Assembly: GCA_002868925.1 (NCBI GenBank)
Contig: PKTZ01000106.1
Coordinates: forward strand, 1-39,539
Length of the DNA: 39,539 nt
Direction: 5' to 3'
DNA from: Desulfuromonas sp.
GTDB taxonomy: Bacteria > Desulfobacterota > Desulfuromonadia > Desulfuromonadales > UBA2294
Notes under the pieces: generated by a model
The model's input: only the letters and a program-made list of their open reading frames with translations
Told to the model about the DNA's origin: nothing
Databases searched by the model: none
Translations under genes and position numbers: made by a program
In this document: in pieces, positions 29,094 through 37,443 of the stretch
Layout of the letters: each line of letters begins with the position of its first letter
Numbering within the stretch: the stretch's first letter is position 1

Positions 29094-29843
29094 ATGAAGA
29101 ATGTTCTGTTAGTGTTGTTTGTCGCTCTTGTCAGTTCTCTGTTCATCCTATCGAACAGCGCTATGGCGAGTAGCGGCAAGTACCTCAAGATGCTCGATTC
29201 CGGCGATGTTAAGACCCGGATCCAGGCCGCCAAGATGGTGGCCCGTGACAAGGCCTTCGATGCCGCCATCCTGCAGAAAATCGAATCGAAACTTCGGGCC
29301 GGCTACAATAAGCGGGCGAACGACCGCTATCACAACGACGAGATGGCCTATTACTGCAAGACCCTGAGTGCGACCGGGGACATGAAATACAAGAAGCTGC
29401 TCGAGGAGGTGGCCAGCGGGACCTCGAACCGGAATCTCAAGCGTCACGCCGGAAATTCATTGAAGCTGCTTGCCGATAATGCCGAACTCAAGCAAATCAA
29501 GTCCGCAAAAGGGGACTGGGACAGCAGCCTGAGCGACAGCGAGAATAAGCAGATGGCGATGCTTCGTTCCGACCAGTTCCGGCTCAAGCGAACGGCGGCC
29601 AAGGAGCTGTACGGGAATCCGGGCGCTAACGTGAAGGTTTTCGATGAAGTCGCCAACCAGCTTCTGGCCGGGACGAAAGAGATGTCCCGCGATCGAGATT
29701 ACGTCGACACCATGGCCTGGCTCTGCAAGGCGCTCGGTAATTCCGGCCAGGCAAAATACAAGGAGACGTTGCTGAAGGCCAAGGCCCAGACTTCGAACGC
29801 GAACCTGAAAAAATATGCCGATCAGGCTTTGCGCATGCTGTAA
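29094..29843 (+). CDS. Secreted/periplasmic HEAT-like repeat protein
   Basis: Signal peptide MKNVLLVLFVALVSSLFILSNSAMA; two similar halves (DEMAYYCKTLSATGDMKYKKLLEE... / DTMAWLCKALGNSGQAKYKETLLK...). Confidence 0.75.
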   Translation: MKNVLLVLFVALVSSLFILSNSAMASSGKYLKMLDSGDVKTRIQAAKMVARDKAFDAAILQKIESKLRAGYNKRANDRYHNDEMAYYCKTLSATGDMKYKKLLEEVASGTSNRNLKRHAGNSLKLLADNAELKQIKSAKGDWDSSLSDSENKQMAMLRSDQFRLKRTAAKELYGNPGANVKVFDEVANQLLAGTKEMSRDRDYVDTMAWLCKALGNSGQAKYKETLLKAKAQTSNANLKKYADQALRML

Positions 29844-29864
29844 GTTCGTACTGCCAAAGGATAC

Positions 29865-29901
29865 AAAAGGGGCCTGAACTCAAGTTCAGGCCCCCCTTTT
29901 T
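29865..29901. terminator. Bidirectional intrinsic terminator between convergent genes
   Basis: AAAAGGGGCCTGAAC-tcaa-GTTCAGGCCCCCCTTTTT, 11-bp perfect GC-rich stem (29869-29879 / 29884-29894) with A- and T-tracts. Confidence 0.92.
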
Positions 29902-29921
29902 GATGTCCTGTCGTATGCCGA

Positions 29922-31067
29922 TTAAACGGCGGTCAGGTGCATATAGCCGATCGAGAAGCGGCCGCTCTCGGGGATAAAGCAGAGGATCTTTTCGCCCTTC
30001 TTCACCCGGCCCGATTTGAAGAGCTCCTCGAGGATAATGTAGATCGAAGCCGACCCGGTATTCCCTTTTTCGACCAGGTTGGTGAACCATTTCTCCTCCG
30101 GGATATTCATCCCGATCTCATCGAGTCCTTCCTTCAAAGGCTTGCGGAAGTAATTGGACGAGTAATGCGGCAGAAACCAGTCGATCTGCCCCGGCTTTAG
30201 ATCCCGCTTTTCCATGATCAGCGGTATTGTGCGCCGGGCCGCGGTCGGGATGATTTCGGCGTTGAGCAGCTTGACATCCTGCTTGACATTGAAGACGCCG
30301 TTCCGGATCGCCTCCTCCGGTTCGTATTCACGCCAGCTTTTGAGCGTTCCGTCTTCAAGTTTGTTCGCCCCGCAGAACATGCAGGCTTCCATTTCATGGG
30401 CAAACGAGTAGATGTCGATCCAGTCGATCTGGAGGGCAGGCCGGTCGTCCGATCGGTTCTTGCTCAGGAAGGCGGCCCCGGCACCGTCGGAGAGCATCCA
30501 GCGTAAGAAGTCCTCTTCGAAGGAAAGTGCCGGGTCGCTGTCGAGAGCGGCGACCTTTTCAGCGCTGATCGCTTTCATCTGGCGCGCCTTCATCGAGATC
30601 GAAGCGAGCTCGGAGCCGGTCGCCACCGCATTGCGACTCTGGCCGGTCGCGACATTCATCCAGGCGTATTTCAGAGCGGTTATTCCGGAGAGGCAGACCC
30701 CGGAGGTGCTGACTACTTCGAGCGGAGAACCACCGATCTCGCCATGAACCATCGGCGCGTGCCCCGGCATCATCTGGTCCGGCATCGAGGTTCCGCAGCA
30801 GAGGCACTCGATCTCCTCGACCGAAAATTCATGATGCGGATTGAGCCGCCGGACCGCCTCGGCCGCCAGCTGGGCATTGCTGTGCGTCGTCTCTCCGGTT
30901 TCCGGGTTGATCGCGTAGTAGCGCTTCTTGATGCCGTTATTCCGCAGAATGATCCGGCGGGTCCGAGACGGGAGCTCGTTGACCATCCCGAGCAATTTTT
31001 CCATTTGTTCGTTGGAAACCGGGGCGTTCGGCAGGAAATAAGCCAAATCAGTGATGAAAACGGACAT
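29922..31067 (-). CDS. beta-ketoacyl-ACP synthase III (FabH-like)
   Basis: TSGVCLSGITALKYAW (Cys), WFLPHYSSNYFRK (His), EKGNTGSASIYI (Asn); start at MSVFITDLAYFLP (31067) or 31079. Confidence 0.87.
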   Translation of the reverse strand: MSVFITDLAYFLPNAPVSNEQMEKLLGMVNELPSRTRRIILRNNGIKKRYYAINPETGETTHSNAQLAAEAVRRLNPHHEFSVEEIECLCCGTSMPDQMMPGHAPMVHGEIGGSPLEVVSTSGVCLSGITALKYAWMNVATGQSRNAVATGSELASISMKARQMKAISAEKVAALDSDPALSFEEDFLRWMLSDGAGAAFLSKNRSDDRPALQIDWIDIYSFAHEMEACMFCGANKLEDGTLKSWREYEPEEAIRNGVFNVKQDVKLLNAEIIPTAARRTIPLIMEKRDLKPGQIDWFLPHYSSNYFRKPLKEGLDEIGMNIPEEKWFTNLVEKGNTGSASIYIILEELFKSGRVKKGEKILCFIPESGRFSIGYMHLTAV

Positions 31068-31075
31068 GCTCTCTA

Positions 31076-32368
31076 TCAAACCTTTGCTGCTTTATGTCCC
31101 TCAACCAGAAGCGCGGCGTAGTGTTGATAAAAGGTCTTTTCATCAAGTCGGGTCGGTAGAACAGCGTTGGTGAGGGTATAGTAGTCAAGATCGTGGATTC
31201 TGATCCGGTCCTTCATCTCCTCGTAGAGCCGGGTTCCCGGCAAGGGTGTCAGGACCGTATACATCGGCAGTTCGATTCCGTGTTCCCGAACGAACGAACC
31301 GAGCTGATCGAACTGCGCCTCAGTATAGTCGGGCGAGATAATAAAGTCACCAACAATTGTGATGCCGATACGGTGCAGAATTTCGATCGCCTGGCGGTTG
31401 ATTTGGGCATTGTTCTCCTTGTTCATCGCACCGAGGGCCCGGTCGTCAATCTCCTCGAATCCGATAACGACGGCCCGCAGTCCGATCTGTTTCCAGCGTT
31501 CCATCATTTCGGGGTGCCGGACCACCGAGTCGGAACGGACATCGGCCAGAAACTGCTTGCGGATGCCGGCCGCCTCAATGGCATCGGCAAGCGCCAGCGC
31601 ATGCTTCGGGTTGCCAAAGGTATTGGCATCGACCAGGCGGACTACTGGCGTTTGCAGCATTTCGATGTCCCGGATGACCGTGTCGGTCGCAGCGGTCAGG
31701 TAGGTCCCGCCGGTCAAGGACGAGATGCAGCAAAACGAGCAATCGTAGGGGCAGCCGGCTGCCGAGTTGACAAATCCGAGCTCCAGTCCGAGGCTTTCCA
31801 GGGTGTACTCCGACCGGTATTTTTCCACCAGATCGTAGCGGGGCGCCATTGTCTCGGCCAGATCTTCGCAGCTGTAGGTACGTGGCCTGTACTGCAGGGC
31901 TGTGCCCGGTGTTGCCCGGGCAACACCCGCGATGTCAATGGTGGGATCGTCCTGTTCAAGTGCGTCAACCAGTTCCCGGAAGCTCTGCTTGCCGAGCCCG
32001 ACGACGATCCAGTCAATCTCTTCGCGGTTGAAAAAATCGGGGTCGGCCGAGGCATGAACGCCGCCAACGACAATGGTAGCCCGGCTCTGCCGCCGTATCG
32101 TCTCCGCAATTTTGAGCATCGACTGGGCTTCACAGGTCATACCGGTTACGCCGACCAGGTCGGGGGAAAACTGTTCCAGGGCCGGGGATAGTCCCTCCGG
32201 TTCAACTTTTAGATCAAGAATTTCGAGATCATGATCGGGGAGGTTGCCTGCCAGCACTTCGAGGGCGAGCGGTTCACCGCGGAAAATCTGTTTGACCGAG
32301 GTGATGCCGTAGTTTTCTTCGGGGATGGATCGGCCGCTGTTCGGCGGGTTTATGAGGAGTATTTTCAT
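31076..32368 (-). CDS. B12-binding-type radical SAM protein (4)
   Basis: MKILLINPPNSGRSIPEENYG; AAGCPYDCSFCCISS; IVVGGVHASADPDFF. Confidence 0.92.
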   Translation of the reverse strand: MKILLINPPNSGRSIPEENYGITSVKQIFRGEPLALEVLAGNLPDHDLEILDLKVEPEGLSPALEQFSPDLVGVTGMTCEAQSMLKIAETIRRQSRATIVVGGVHASADPDFFNREEIDWIVVGLGKQSFRELVDALEQDDPTIDIAGVARATPGTALQYRPRTYSCEDLAETMAPRYDLVEKYRSEYTLESLGLELGFVNSAAGCPYDCSFCCISSLTGGTYLTAATDTVIRDIEMLQTPVVRLVDANTFGNPKHALALADAIEAAGIRKQFLADVRSDSVVRHPEMMERWKQIGLRAVVIGFEEIDDRALGAMNKENNAQINRQAIEILHRIGITIVGDFIISPDYTEAQFDQLGSFVREHGIELPMYTVLTPLPGTRLYEEMKDRIRIHDLDYYTLTNAVLPTRLDEKTFYQHYAALLVEGHKAAKV

Positions 32369-32479
32369 GAAAGGGTATGGTTTCCAATAAGCTTGAACGA
32401 TTCATCAATCCAAGCCTAGACCTTACCTTTTTGTGTGGATTTTGTAAATTTCAAACCGCCTCTGGTCGGCTGCAGGTGT

Positions 32480-32884
32480 TTAAGGGGAAAGGTCGATCAG
32501 CGGCCGAGTCTCCAGAATTCGAAAGACGATAGCGCAGCGCAGCATGCCGGCTGCCATCCGGCCGGCGGTCTGTTCGGTTTCAGCCACTAGGTTCTCGAAC
32601 AGCTCGCCGTCTTTTTCAAAACGGACCGCTTCGAGGTAAAGCCGGCCACCCTGCCAGTCGAGGAGAGTTTCGCCGGGGGTGTAAAAAAGATAGACGGCCC
32701 GTCCGTCAACCTTGAGGTTGTGTAGGGTTCGGCACTCGCCGAGAGCTATCGCGACATGCTGTTCATCAAGTTCTCGGAGTGATCCGAAAACGGCCGCGTT
32801 GACAGCTCCCGCCCCATCGGAACTCGACAGGATACCCGCCCCGGAATGTTGCCGGAACGCTCTAATCTGTTTTTCCTGGTCCAA
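32480..32884 (-). CDS. Pyridoxamine 5'-phosphate oxidase-like / FMN-binding split-barrel family protein
   Basis: 134 aa; GAGAVNAAVFGSLRELDEQHVAIALGECRTLHNLKVDGRAVYLFYTPGE. Confidence 0.6.
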   Translation of the reverse strand: MDQEKQIRAFRQHSGAGILSSSDGAGAVNAAVFGSLRELDEQHVAIALGECRTLHNLKVDGRAVYLFYTPGETLLDWQGGRLYLEAVRFEKDGELFENLVAETEQTAGRMAAGMLRCAIVFRILETRPLIDLSP

Positions 32885-32912
32885 TTATTTTTCCTGCAGT
32901 TCGCGAGTCTGC

Positions 32913-33047
32913 TTACTTTGCCTTTTCTTCAACCCATTCCCCCGCCTTTTGCATATCTTTGCCGAGCCCTTCGAATGTTTTACAGGCTGATATTGATAGG
33001 ATCAGCGCTATTGGAATGAATAGAAATAGAAGTTTATATTTTTGCAT
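32913..33047 (-). CDS. Entericidin-like small lipoprotein
   Basis: 44 aa from ATG at 33047 (SD AGAGGAAAG): MQKYKLLFLFIPIALILSISACKTFEGLGKDMQKAGEWVEEKAK; lipobox then short amphipathic tail. The longer 33179 start in the ORF track lacks this context. Confidence 0.7.
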   Translation of the reverse strand: MQKYKLLFLFIPIALILSISACKTFEGLGKDMQKAGEWVEEKAK

Positions 33048-33232
33048 CTTTCCTCTCTTAATTATGTTGTTCAATGGCCCGTATTTTACAAAATTAGGGT
33101 AGCTTTTGAAAACAATATTATCTTTGGTGCTCATATTGAATGTAAGTGAAGGGGCAATGAAAGAGTATTTTGATGACACGTGTTATGGAATGATGTGTGA
33201 AAACTTCATTGTTTTTCTACGGCCCATAAATT

Positions 33233-33241
33233 TTCCGCGGC
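33233..33241 (+). repeat. Possible degenerate copy of the tRNA 3' end
   Basis: TTCCGCGGC identical to 34-42 of the tRNA, followed by ACCA and, about 15 nt on, by the same hairpin that follows the tRNA. Confidence 0.4.
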
Positions 33242-33255
33242 ACCAATATTGAAGA

Positions 33256-33289
33256 AAAAGGCTACGGGCTTTCCCGTAGCCTTTTCTTG
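33256..33289 (+). terminator. Orphan intrinsic terminator, near-identical to the tRNA terminator
   Basis: AAAAGGCTACGGG-cttt-CCCGTAGCCTTTTCTTG; core GGCTACGGG/CCCGTAGCC identical to 61-69/74-82. Confidence 0.85.
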
Positions 33290-33718
33290 TATTTCTGGCA
33301 AATAACAGTATTTGCCGATCTTCCTTTTTCATTAAATATTTCATATAGTTATCTTTTAGTTGTGGTCTGTGGATGATGTAGTCTTGACGGCAGTTTGGTT
33401 GGAAATTTTTGTATTGTCTCTGCTATTGTGAATATCCATTCTGTATCTATTTGAAATATATGTGTATTTAGCAGGTCGCTGGCTAGCTGAAAAGAGAAGG
33501 CTGTATTGTTTATTAATTGCGGCAAAGGGGCTTTTTGGTTCTGTGTGTCAGGGGGGGGTGATTCTTTATTTGTTTGTTGGGAATCGCAGCTATTGTTGTT
33601 GCCGTGTGGCGGCATAAAATTTGCACATAAACACCCGGTTTAACGTTAATTGTCCGGTATTCGATTGTTGTTTAGATTGACTTTATAAATTGACCCATTT
33701 GTTGGGGGAGTGTGTTTA

Positions 33719-35320
33719 GTGATTTTACGATTCAAGAATTTGTTTTGCCTTGCCCTGGTTGCAGTTGTCTGTGTGGTTTTGCTGGCAACGACTTCAGGCT
33801 ACGCGGCTGACATGTCAGGTGAGAGTGAGGTCGGTTCGGAGGATGGGGGTGCGGCTCTTTTTTCTGTTCCCCGTGACCAGAGTCTGGCCGGCCTGGCCGG
33901 TGTTTCGGAAATTCCTGTCGCCGCCGATGCCGAAGGGCTGTTTGTCGATAATGTTTCGGTTTCGCGTTACCTTGACAGCGAACCGGCCAGTCCTGTCGAC
34001 GCCGCCGATTTGACCGAGTCAATCAACATTGGTCGGGGCTTTAACCGGGAGAGCCTTGCCGCGGCAGCCCGCACCGAGCAGGCGGCGGCCCAGACCGGTC
34101 AGGCGGTTGGCGATCTTCTGCCGTCGGTTTCGGTCAGGGCGAACCGGGGTTACGAGATTTCCGAACCTTCGGTCGTGGTTGACGACGTAACCGGTGAGCT
34201 CAAGGATCACAGCCGCCATATCCGGACCGATGTGACCCTGACCGTGTCGCAACCTCTGTTTGATCTGCCGACCTTTCTCGAGTGGCGCCGCCGCAAGCAG
34301 AAGGAGAAGGCACGCGGCGAGGGTTATCGGGTCAGTGACGGCGATGCCTACCTCGCCACGGTCAAATCCTATCTCTCCTTGGTGTCGACCCGTCTCCAGT
34401 CTGAGCTGATGCGTGATTTCGAGGCGCAACTTGCCGAGTTGTTGAGCTACATTGAAAAGCGGGCCGGTGCCGGGGCCGCGAGTGTGGCCGATATGTCCCG
34501 TGTTCGGGCTCGTAGCCAGGAGACAGTATCGACCCGGCTCGAGCAGGAATCGGCCCATCTGGCGGCCGGGACCGAGTTCGTTCGTCTGACCAACCTGGTC
34601 CCCCAAAAGCTTCAACTGCCCGCCCTCGAGGATGTCGGCCTTCCCCTTTTGCCGGAAACGTATGAACAGGCGGTCGAAATCGCGATGGAGTCGAACCCGG
34701 AGATTACGACACTGATGGCAGAACTGCAGTCGGAAAAGATCAACAAGTGGGCGGCCCGGGGTCGCTTCCTGCCGCAGTTCGACGCCGAGTATACCGATAC
34801 TTATTCCGAGCGCGCCGGAGGTAGTGACCAGGACCAACGCGATAAGCGGACAATGTTGGTGCTCAACTGGAACCTGTTCCGCGGAGGGAAGGATATCAAG
34901 ATCGTCAGGGAGCGTGTGGCACGGTACGAGGAGACCCAGTATCGTCTTGATGATCAGCGGCGGCGCGTGGTGCAGGCGCTGGCGTCGAATTATTCGGCGT
35001 TGAAGACAACCGGTCAGCGTCTGGAAACCGGGTACCAGGAGCTGGAGTCGATCGCGACCGCGGCCGAGGCGATGTCGAAGCGGATGCTCTCCGGCAACCA
35101 ATCGCTACTCGACCTTTTGACCGTCTACGACCGTTACTACAAGATCCGGGGCCGCCTGATCGATCTGCACGTGTTCGAGATGAACACGGTCGCACAACTG
35201 GTCAGGTTGACCGTCGGTACTCCGTGGCCGGCCGAAAAGCCGGTTTCGGAAGGCGAGAGCAATCAGGGTGAGCAGGTTATGCCGCTGTCGAATGAATGGG
35301 ATTCGCTTTATGGGGGCTGA
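33719..35320 (+). CDS. TolC-family outer membrane protein (type I secretion)
   Basis: Signal peptide, long coiled-coil; NPEITTLMAELQSEKINKWAARGRFLPQFDAEY; ALASNYSALKTTGQRLETGYQELESIATAAEAMSKRM; GTG 33719 fits GGGGGAG spacing better than GTG 33710. Confidence 0.9.
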   Translation: MILRFKNLFCLALVAVVCVVLLATTSGYAADMSGESEVGSEDGGAALFSVPRDQSLAGLAGVSEIPVAADAEGLFVDNVSVSRYLDSEPASPVDAADLTESINIGRGFNRESLAAAARTEQAAAQTGQAVGDLLPSVSVRANRGYEISEPSVVVDDVTGELKDHSRHIRTDVTLTVSQPLFDLPTFLEWRRRKQKEKARGEGYRVSDGDAYLATVKSYLSLVSTRLQSELMRDFEAQLAELLSYIEKRAGAGAASVADMSRVRARSQETVSTRLEQESAHLAAGTEFVRLTNLVPQKLQLPALEDVGLPLLPETYEQAVEIAMESNPEITTLMAELQSEKINKWAARGRFLPQFDAEYTDTYSERAGGSDQDQRDKRTMLVLNWNLFRGGKDIKIVRERVARYEETQYRLDDQRRRVVQALASNYSALKTTGQRLETGYQELESIATAAEAMSKRMLSGNQSLLDLLTVYDRYYKIRGRLIDLHVFEMNTVAQLVRLTVGTPWPAEKPVSEGESNQGEQVMPLSNEWDSLYGG

Positions 35321-35387
35321 GGTCGGGCCTTAACGAATATTGGAATCGATAACGATTCGAGAGATTTTTAACAAAAGGTGAAATGAT

Positions 35388-36059
35388 ATGGCAGGCGCTT
35401 CTTCTGACAATGATGACGGATCTGAAATTTTTTGGCCCGGTTACGTTGACGCAACGACGAACCTGATTCTGAACCTCCTTTTTCTGCTGACGATCCTGAT
35501 CGTAGCGGTCTTCATGTTTGCTCTCGAGCTCGGACGGGCGGTCGGTCCACAGGATGCCAACGCTGAGTTCGAGGCACGAGCAGAAATTGAGGCGACCGAA
35601 ATCGATCCGGCAGCCGAGAACATCGCGCTCAAAAACGAGATCAAGCGCTTGCAGGCGCTGCTGGAAAAAAAGCAGGTCAGCCAGATCAACAAGACCGGTG
35701 AAGCGAAAACGGTCAGTGGAACACAGGTTGTCCCCAAGGCGGAGAAGGGCCTGTCTCAGGCGCTCCCCGGTGATTTCGAGTTGCTGGTTCGTTTCAACAA
35801 GGATTCGGTCTCGTTCACACCGGAAGAGCGCGAACAGTTACTACAGGATCTGAAGCCGGTTATAGCGGACGATAAGGCGCTGATTTATGTCGGGGTGCCG
35901 GCCGGATTTTCCGAGGCGAAGCGGATGGGTTTCTATCGTGCCCTGGCGGTGCGCAACCTGCTGATCCAGATGGGGGTTCCGACCAAGGATATCGATGTCT
36001 CTGTCGTTGAGGGAGCGGCCGACGCCGATGCGGCGGTTGTCAAGGTCCGATCACGCTGA
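35388..36059 (+). CDS. MotB/OmpA-like inner-membrane protein
   Basis: Single TM near N-terminus (TTNLILNLLFLLTILIVAVFMFAL), linker, C-terminal OmpA-like stretch (FYRALAVRNLLIQMGVPTKDIDVSVVEGA). Confidence 0.65.
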   Translation: MAGASSDNDDGSEIFWPGYVDATTNLILNLLFLLTILIVAVFMFALELGRAVGPQDANAEFEARAEIEATEIDPAAENIALKNEIKRLQALLEKKQVSQINKTGEAKTVSGTQVVPKAEKGLSQALPGDFELLVRFNKDSVSFTPEEREQLLQDLKPVIADDKALIYVGVPAGFSEAKRMGFYRALAVRNLLIQMGVPTKDIDVSVVEGAADADAAVVKVRSR

Positions 36060-37366
36060 TGAGTACGGAACAGTCGACAGGAAAAAGCAGCATCAAGGAG
36101 AGGGTTGCGGACATGCCTCCGCGTCGTCTCTTTATCCTGCTGTTGCTTATCAGCAGTCTCAGCATACTGTTGTGGGCAGGACTGTCGGAAGTCGATGTTA
36201 TCGTCCGGGCCGAAGGGCAGATCATCCCGGCCGGGAAATCACAGATCGTTCAGCACCTTGAGGGCGGAATCGTTCAGAATATCCTGGTCGAAGAGGGGCA
36301 GCTCGTGTCCGCCGGCCAGCCGTTGATGGAGCTCTCTGATGTCCAGACCCGTTCCAACCTGGAGCAGGAACAATCGAAATTCGACGCCTTGCGCGGTCGG
36401 GAAGCGCGCCTGCTGGCCGAACTGCAGGGTGAAAATGAAATCACCTTTCCGGAAGACCTCACGGACCAGAACGTGATCCGGGTTGAGGCGGGAGCCTGGA
36501 AGGCGCGGCGGACCCAGTTGGCCGAGGAGGTCCAGGTTCTACAGGCCCAGAGCCAGCAGAAGAAAAACGAACTGGCCGAGATCAAGTCGCGGCAGAAGAA
36601 CCTGCTCGATGAGCTGGTGCTGGCACAGAAGAAAAACCGGGTAATCGAAGACCTTCGTAAGAACAACGCGGCTTCCGAGCTCGAGGTTCTTGACAGCCAG
36701 ATGCGGATTCAGCAACTCAAGTCGGAGATCGCCGAGGCGACCAGCCGCGCACCGCGCCTGCAGTCGGCCCTGGAAGAGGCCGAGTCGCGTGAGAAGGAAG
36801 CGGTCGCCCGTTTCCGGGCGGAAGCTTCCGCTGCCTTGACCCAGGTACGGGAAGAGTTGGAGAGTATCCGTTACGGTCTCGACAGCAGTGTCGATAGGCT
36901 CAAGCGGAATGTTGTGCGCAGCCCGGTGGCGGGCTTGATCAACAAGCTCAACGTGACGACGATCGGCGCGGTCGTGCGGCCGAGCGAGATACTGCTCGAG
37001 ATTACGCCGAGCGATCAACGCATCGTGATCGAGGCCCGGGCCAATCCGGATGATCGCGCCCACCTGCGGCGCGGCCTGTCGGCCCGGGTCCGGGTTGGCG
37101 CTTACGATTATTCGACCTACGGTACTTTTGAGGGAAGAGTAACGGAAGTCAGCGCCGATACCCTGCAGGATGAACGGGGCATTCGTTATTACCGGGTGAA
37201 TATCGAGGTCGATGTTTCGAACATTACAGATCGTAAGAACCAGCCGGGAGTGCTGATGCCCGGAATGGGAGCGAGCGCCGATGTGACCGTCGGAAAGCGA
37301 ACCATCCTCTCCTATATTTTGTCGCCCCTGCTGGAGTTCCGGGATGGTGCCTTTCGGGCGAGCTAG
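36059..37366 (+). CDS. HlyD-family type I secretion periplasmic adaptor
   Basis: GQIIPAGKSQIVQHLEGGIVQNILVEEGQLVSAGQPLMEL; coiled coil; VRSPVAGLINKLNVTTIGAVVRPSEILLEITP. Confidence 0.95.
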   Translation: MSTEQSTGKSSIKERVADMPPRRLFILLLLISSLSILLWAGLSEVDVIVRAEGQIIPAGKSQIVQHLEGGIVQNILVEEGQLVSAGQPLMELSDVQTRSNLEQEQSKFDALRGREARLLAELQGENEITFPEDLTDQNVIRVEAGAWKARRTQLAEEVQVLQAQSQQKKNELAEIKSRQKNLLDELVLAQKKNRVIEDLRKNNAASELEVLDSQMRIQQLKSEIAEATSRAPRLQSALEEAESREKEAVARFRAEASAALTQVREELESIRYGLDSSVDRLKRNVVRSPVAGLINKLNVTTIGAVVRPSEILLEITPSDQRIVIEARANPDDRAHLRRGLSARVRVGAYDYSTYGTFEGRVTEVSADTLQDERGIRYYRVNIEVDVSNITDRKNQPGVLMPGMGASADVTVGKRTILSYILSPLLEFRDGAFRAS

Positions 37367-37443
37367 CAAGAAGTAAGTAAACTAACAGATCAGTTGTTGA
37401 TGAACATAAACGATTAGATGACCTAAAGAGGGACGAAAAAGCC

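Noticed and set aside
29922-31067. Dialkylresorcinol (DarA/DarB) cluster
   Set aside because: KSIII present but no aromatase/cyclase partner is visible in the window.
33217-33222. CTACGG upstream of the tRNA-like fragment, matching the anticodon loop
   Set aside because: Spacing to TTCCGCGGC is about 14 nt shorter than in the real tRNA, so a 6-mer match is likely chance; not used as evidence.
33349-33615. 88-aa minus-strand ORF in the AT-rich intergenic region
   Set aside because: Low-complexity N/P/T/Q composition, no convincing SD or family; treated as noncoding, with low certainty.
34019-35101. 360-aa minus-strand ORF
   Set aside because: Antisense to the TolC-family gene; no start context or motif support.
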